A stretch of DNA of 64,000 nt, taken from Hygrocybe punicea. Lineage: Eukaryota; Basidiomycota; Agaricomycetes; Agaricales; Hygrophoraceae. The stretch is taken from NCBI GenBank assembly GCA_963556145.1, contig OY744468.1:2976001-3040000 (forward strand). Reading direction: 5' to 3'. Under the pieces are notes generated by a model that saw only the letters and a list, made by a program, of their open reading frames with translations, was not told the origin of the DNA and did not search any database. Positions within the stretch are counted from its first letter, which is position 1. Each line of letters opens with the position of its first letter. The position numbers were made by a program, and so were the translations under genes. Of the stretch, positions 59,210-64,000 are shown one piece after another.

Positions 59210-62200
59210 TCAAACGTACAGCCACCGTCCCTGTCCCTCTGCCCACCTGGCCAGTTCCGAATGCTCCTTCGTCTCAAACGTCGTACGCAATGGAGCCGGA
59301 ACACCATCCTCTAGACGAATCCCGATCTGCGGCTGCTCATTCGGTGTCTCTGGTGGAGGGGTCACCGGGCCAAGGACACTGGAAGGTTGATTGGATCGGC
59401 TTGCGTAGTGTTCTCCGTACGGTGATAATATGCCTAGCCCGCTACCACCAATCGAGGTGAAGTAAGGCTCGAAGTCGTCGCGAACGAGATCTGCGATTAA
59501 ATCCCGAAGAGCAGTCTCGTGAAAATCTGTGGAGTACCGATCGTCATCAGAGAGTGTGAGGGAGAGACACTCTCTCACCATCTGGAACCAGAGTAACTGC
59601 ACATCCTCCCCCACCTGCACCCGTCAGTTTCGTATGTAGCCCATAGGGTCCACTCGCTGTCTTGGCTTTGATGGCTTCTAGCGCCGGATGCGAGACTCCC
59701 AAGGACACCAAGTGTGTGTGATTTTCGTCTATCAAGGACTGAACAACATATACAATTTAGAAATCTTCGTAGGAGGAAAGTTGCTAAGCGCAAACTGACC
59801 GACAGTGCAAACAAAAGCGACTCTCGAGATAACTCTGGATCAGCCAGCGCCCGTCTTGCTTCGTCGCTAATGCTCTGAATCGCATCTAGAATTTTGTTGA
59901 CCACATCAGGTTCCTTTGGAGACATATGTGTTAATGTTGTTCGTGCGTGAAAATGTTACGAACCTGGGATTTCTTCTCAGCCACACCAGCAACCAGGCGC
60001 TTGGTGTCCCGGGGAATTTTTGAATTGGTTAACAAGAACCGCAGAGACTTGAACCTTAACGGGCGAAACAAAGAGGGCAAGGTCCAGAAGTAGTCAAGTA
60101 TCCTGGTATGTATAAATCTCACCCCTGTATAGCTTCCATTCCGCTCTTCTTCCCGAACCCAGGCCTGGTGTACGCCACGGCACCACCGAATACGGCTACA
60201 CTGTTATCCACGCCACTCGGGTTCCCATGCAAAATCTTCTCCGCAACAAACGCCCACCGATTCACCTCCTCAGCTATAGTCGGAGGAATCGCCCGCCGTC
60301 CCTGATGTGAGACATGGATGTGTCCAGGTTCGTTTGACCCCGGGCTTGGTTCAAATGAGGGTCGAGGGAGCGCTGGAATGGCGATGCGCTGGTGAAGTAG
60401 GAGAACGGTTGTCGCTGCACAGGTGGAGAAGGAAGCAGATGACCCTAGGCCAGCGCCAACTGGCAGCGTAGAACGAGCCGTGAAGTTGAACGACGGCCTG
60501 GAAAATATCGCGTCAGCACACAACCAAAAATAGAAATGATGCGATCCCGAACGTGAATGAAAAGATCACCTACCTTTCAGTTCCGTGAGCCATAATCATG
60601 TACAGATAGAGGAACGCGGAAGCAGCTGGTCTAGCTTTTGGTTGGGCATCGATTGACTCATTCAAAGCTCTGTCTGCGATGGCGTCGACGAGTCTCTGAT
60701 CCAGCACTTCCGGATGTTCATCGCCCACGTCAACAGGCGTTACAGCATCCCATGGTAATTGATCTAAATCCCACTCCCGATAATAGTCGTCGAGGTCGAT
60801 GAAATGTACGGAGAGCTTGCCATCGTGTCGCGGGGAGGTCAGGCCATAGCACCGAAGGTCAACTGATGCCGCAATAGCCGTCTGTGGAGTGGAATGATTT
60901 TATTTTGTTTGTATGTAAAATGTGACAAAGAAAAAAAACTCACTACACCGTGAACAACCGCATGTTCTCCGAACAAAATGACTTTCCCGGGTGCGCTAAC
61001 GAACCACTCTCTATTCTCTTTCTTCCTCCCCTCCTCTCTGGCCAACTCCAAGCCAGGGGTGTTGCTCGCGACCAACTTCTCCACAGCGAGACTGATATTG
61101 TTAGCCTGGCTTGCGAGTACGTATCGTTGTTGTTGCTGGTCGGCGGCGAGGGTGATGGCGCCTGCTTCAAGGAGGGCCCGCTCCAGATCGTCGAGGAGGT
61201 CAGAGGGGTCTTCAATGCCCACGCAGAGGCGGATAAGGTCTTCTGGGAGGCCGCGGGCAACACGAGTGGATGGGTCGATCGAAGCGTGGCTAGAAATGCA
61301 CGTAGAAGACATTGTTCTTCAAAGAACAGGGAGATAAAAAACTAGGCTCACGACATGACACACGGCATACTGATCAAGCTGTTAACGCAACCAAAGCTGA
61401 CGCTAATCCCCCATAGCCGAGTAGCCCCAACGATCTTCTCGCTCACAATCTTATCACCTGTCGCGAAACTCAGCACCGCTCCGGGCCCGTCAGCGATCCT
61501 TTCGTGCACTTCCCGGCCGGGGTGATCAAGAAGCCCTGGGTAGAGAACCTGGAAGCCGAGGTTGTGTAGCATCTGTGCCACGAGTGTTGCGGAGGACTGT
61601 TGGCGATCCATGCGAACGGCAAGAGTCTTGATTCCGCGGAGAAGGAGGAAGGAGTCGAAGGGCGTTAGTGCGTTGCCAACTGCATTGATGACAAATGCTA
61701 GTTGCTGAAGGGGGAAGGCCTCATTACTACTGATCACAAAGACAGAAATAAAGAAAAACTGCCAAACCTTGGCGATATCATCCCGGTTGCAAGCGATCAC
61801 ACCGGCCATGAGATCGTGATGCCCGCTGAGATACTTTGTGGCGCTGTCATAGACGATATCCGCACCGTGTTCGAGCGGTCTCTGCAAGTAAGGACTCATC
61901 ATGGTGTTGTCCACCACGATGATAGCATCGGGTGCGCGTTCTTTGACATCTGCGCTAATGCGCGCCAAATCGGCAATCTTGAGCAATGGATTCGTGGGAC
62001 TCTCTAAAAGGACCATGGCTGTTTTGCCAGGCTTGATCAGCGGGTATAGGGTGGTATAATCTGCTGTGTCGACGTGGTGCACCGTGACACCGATGTGGGT
62101 GATGATATATGCCAGAAGACGATTGGTTCCGCCGTAGAGGTCATCGCCTGCAATAATTTCATCTCCCGGCTTGAGCAGACGCAGAATGATGTCCAAGGCG

Positions 62201-62703
62201 GCCATGCCTGAAGACACAGCGAAAGCGTGTGCCGCGGAAGATATTTTAGCAATATGGTGTTCTGTAGGGTATTTGTGTTAGTTGGTAACTAGTGAGAGTT
62301 GCTACAAGGATATGCGGCATTAGAGGAAAGTGAGGAAATCCGACAGGCTTGCCGCCGACGTGTCCCATACAGAACCGCTTCATAACATAAGGATGTCATC
62401 GCCAGCGCAGAACTGTGTCGGATAACCGATCCCCAAGGTTTTTGCCGCTGCGCAAGGAAGAATATAGGCCTTACCCAAATGACTCCTTGTCGGATTCCCA
62501 CTCCTCGTATAATCATATTCGCCACCTACGCCTCTGAAGGTAGCGGTTTGATATATGGGCATCGAGCTGCTCCCGTATTGGTCCTTTTGACTGGGGTTCT
62601 CGACTGTTGCGCACAAGGTGGAGAACCTGTACGGCTTGCGTGGGCGGTAGGGCGACTCTGGTTCTGGGGTGGGTAGATCATGGAGGCTGTTTGAGGGTGT
62701 CAT
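59210..62703 (-). CDS. Cystathionine beta-lyase / mevalonate kinase fusion protein
   Basis: Predicted 928-residue fusion. Residues about 1-415: PLP-dependent cystathionine beta-lyase (methionine biosynthesis; SSGMAALDIIL, YGGTNRLL, PLP lysine in DSATKYLSGHHD, SFGCVNSLI, ending GIEDPSDLLDDLERALLEAG). Residues about 480-928: mevalonate kinase (ERG12 type, GHMP fold: FVSAPGKVILFGEHAVVHG, LPVGAGLGSSASFS, GNPSGVDNSVA, TKLTGAGGGGCAVTL). A about 50-residue linker joins them inside one exon (61289-60944) without stop or intron. Exons: 62703-62475, 62261-61768, 61704-61352, 61289-60944, 60881-60574, 60497-60123, 60054-59964, 59913-59800, 59738-59579, 59526-59210; total is a multiple of three. The first intron is long (213 bp). 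Divergent from VPS71. Confidence 0.87.
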
Positions 62704-62883
62704 TTGGAAAAAGACTAGGCTGTTGGCGACTCGGAATCAGGGAGTTAGATACAATTCAGGTGACAGTCATGAGAGAATATTAAACAAAATTAACAAATGG
62801 CGGTCGGGTCGATGGCGATGGCGACGGCGATGGCGTGCTCGCTCCCATCGTTATGTAATACCGCCATAAAGTAGTCCTTGAGG

Positions 62884-63551
62884 ATGCCTCCAAAAAGGCC
62901 CAAGGAGCAGCGTACGGACACTTTCTTCGTTCTATCCTTTATCAAGCTAATTATTCAACGCAGCGTCAAGACAGGTGAACGCGGTGCAGCCAGGTCCCAC
63001 ACCCGACATCATTGCCAAACGGACCAAGCGACATCTTGACGAGCTCGAGGTATACCAGTATGTGTGACTCAAACTTGCCACCGTCTCTCATAGTCTTGCC
63101 TAGCGCTCAAATTATGCAGAACCCACCATCTCGTTCCTGGGAGAGGACGAAGACGAAGACGGTGGGGGCAGTAAATACGCCAAAGGTCGAGCCAGGCATA
63201 TTATTTCCGACAAGCGAGGGGTCGGTGCAAAGAAGAAGAAATCTACTATGAACGTCCGCACGGCGTTGCTGTACCGCAAGAATTTGGCCGCTCTCATTGA
63301 AGAATCTGTGTGTTTTTGTTTTATTTAAATACAACCCTGCTTATTTTCTCCAGGGTATATCCAACCTCCCTCCACACGTCCCCACCTACCTGACGGCCGT
63401 GACACCGCCCCGGCGGGTACCTCCACGGTTGATATGTTCTGTCTGCGGATATTGGGGACGGTACAAGTGTCGGCGGTGTGCAATGCCATTTTGCGACAGG
63501 GCTTGTGAGGGTGTGCATGGTGAGACTAGGTGCGAGCGGAGGGTGGTCTGA
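62884..63551 (+). CDS. VPS71: SWR1 complex subunit Vps71/Znhit1 (HIT zinc finger)
   Basis: Subunit of the SWR1 remodeller that deposits histone H2A.Z. Exons 62884-62911, 62964-63049, 63104-63307 and 63354-63551 give 171 residues. N-terminal helix (PDIIAKRTKRHLDELERSNY), the acidic EDEDEDGGG stretch, a Lys-rich SDKRGVGAKKKKSTMNVRTA segment, and a C-terminal HIT-type zinc finger (CSVCGYWGRYKCRRCAMPFC followed by C and H ligands). The exon-3 acceptor at 63103 was chosen because it restores ERSNYAEP. Shares a 180-bp divergent promoter with the fusion gene. Confidence 0.88.
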
Positions 63552-63693
63552 GCGCACTGTAGCGTAACGGTGAATGTCCGAGCTTGGAGTCGTAGTCAGC
63601 AACAGAATCTTCGGCCGAAAAGTTGTTGCTTATGACTCCGTATTGAAATGAAAACAAGTTTTTCTCCTGATCCACATTATTCCGCCCTGAAAA

Positions 63694-64000
63694 ATGTGTC
63701 CGCATCTGAGCGACTCTGTACAAGGGGACGAAATGGTCTCGGTCCCTCTGGCTAACGGGTTGGCCAACGGGAAGAGGCATGTTCCTCGTGCAACACGTCC
63801 AAGCCAGCAAGAGCGCAATCCATATGCTCCCCGTGCTTCCGATTTCTTGAGCAACATATCCAACTTCAGCATTATCGAGAGCACCCTCAGAGGCTCGTCT
63901 TTGTCCGTCCGTCTTCATCCAGTATATCTCTTAACTTTTTTTTTTGCAGAGGGTGAACAGTTCGCAAATGCCTTCTTTGACAGGACGACCAAAATAGCCA
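63694..64000 (+). CDS. LYS20: Homocitrate synthase, 5' end (runs off the window)
   Basis: First enzyme of the alpha-aminoadipate lysine pathway, condensing acetyl-CoA and 2-oxoglutarate. Exon 1 63694-63892, exon 2 from 63950. The diagnostic start of the catalytic barrel, NFSIIESTLREGEQFANAFF, is formed across the junction. That joining requires a GC donor (GCTCGT at 63893); otherwise the GT sites nearby break the motif. The N-terminal leader before it is Ala/Asn/Arg-rich and variable in the family. The rest of the gene lies beyond base 64000. Confidence 0.8.
   Translation, partial: MCPHLSDSVQGDEMVSVPLANGLANGKRHVPRATRPSQQERNPYAPRASDFLSNISNFSIIESTLRGSSLSVRLHPVYLLTFFFAEGEQFANAFFDRTTKIA

Noticed and set aside
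63526..63918. 130-codon minus-strand frame at the right end
   Set aside because: It is antisense to the VPS71 end and the homocitrate synthase first exon, which have clear family motifs.

Overview
The window looks like nuclear DNA of a mushroom-forming basidiomycete (Agaricomycetes). Genes are packed closely on both strands and cut by many 45-70 bp GT-AG introns (plus an unusual number of GC-AG ones). There is an intron-bearing tRNA, a basidiomycete-type sesquiterpene synthase, a Plavaka-type DNA transposon and several Agaricomycete-only families. All gene models were assembled by hand from splice signals, reading-frame continuity and family motifs; no search was run.

Layout. 0.4-28.4 kb is a conserved housekeeping block: a C2H2 zinc-finger protein, a DUF4604/KIAA1143-like protein, an Hst3/4-type sirtuin, tRNA-Arg(CCG), the mRNA-export WD40 protein Rae1/Gle2, a TKL kinase with four N-terminal WW domains, a Fic1/Inn1-like C2 protein, a Yor1-like ABCC transporter, DEAD-box helicase Dbp6, a divergent Hsp70, TRAP-alpha, COMPASS subunit Swd2 and RNA polymerase subunit Rpb5. 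29.3-31.1 kb is a large fold-back element.

31.8-58.7 kb is accessory. A sesquiterpene synthase is cut in two: an intact-looking 5' half at 31.8-32.5 kb and an intact-looking 3' half at 58.07-58.7 kb, same strand and complementary in content. About 25.5 kb lies between them. It holds a decayed kinase, a CAND1 fragment, a decayed GH20 hexosaminidase, a coiled-coil fragment, a complete Plavaka transposase (1270 codons), Agaricomycete-type hypothetical genes, an SPT5-like NGN/KOW protein, a Reb1-like Myb protein and a DUF6698-type protein.

59.2-64 kb is conserved again: an in-frame cystathionine beta-lyase/mevalonate kinase fusion, SWR1 subunit Vps71, and the 5' end of homocitrate synthase, which runs off the window.

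The most notable observations are: (1) the split terpene synthase with its 25.5 kb interior, beside a mevalonate kinase; (2) the WW-kinase, in which each of four WW domains is built from one 12-nt and one 19-nt microexon; (3) a 2-nt exon (plus two 7-nt exons) needed to keep the transporter in frame; (4) the lyase-kinase fusion joining sulfur amino-acid and isoprenoid metabolism in one polypeptide.
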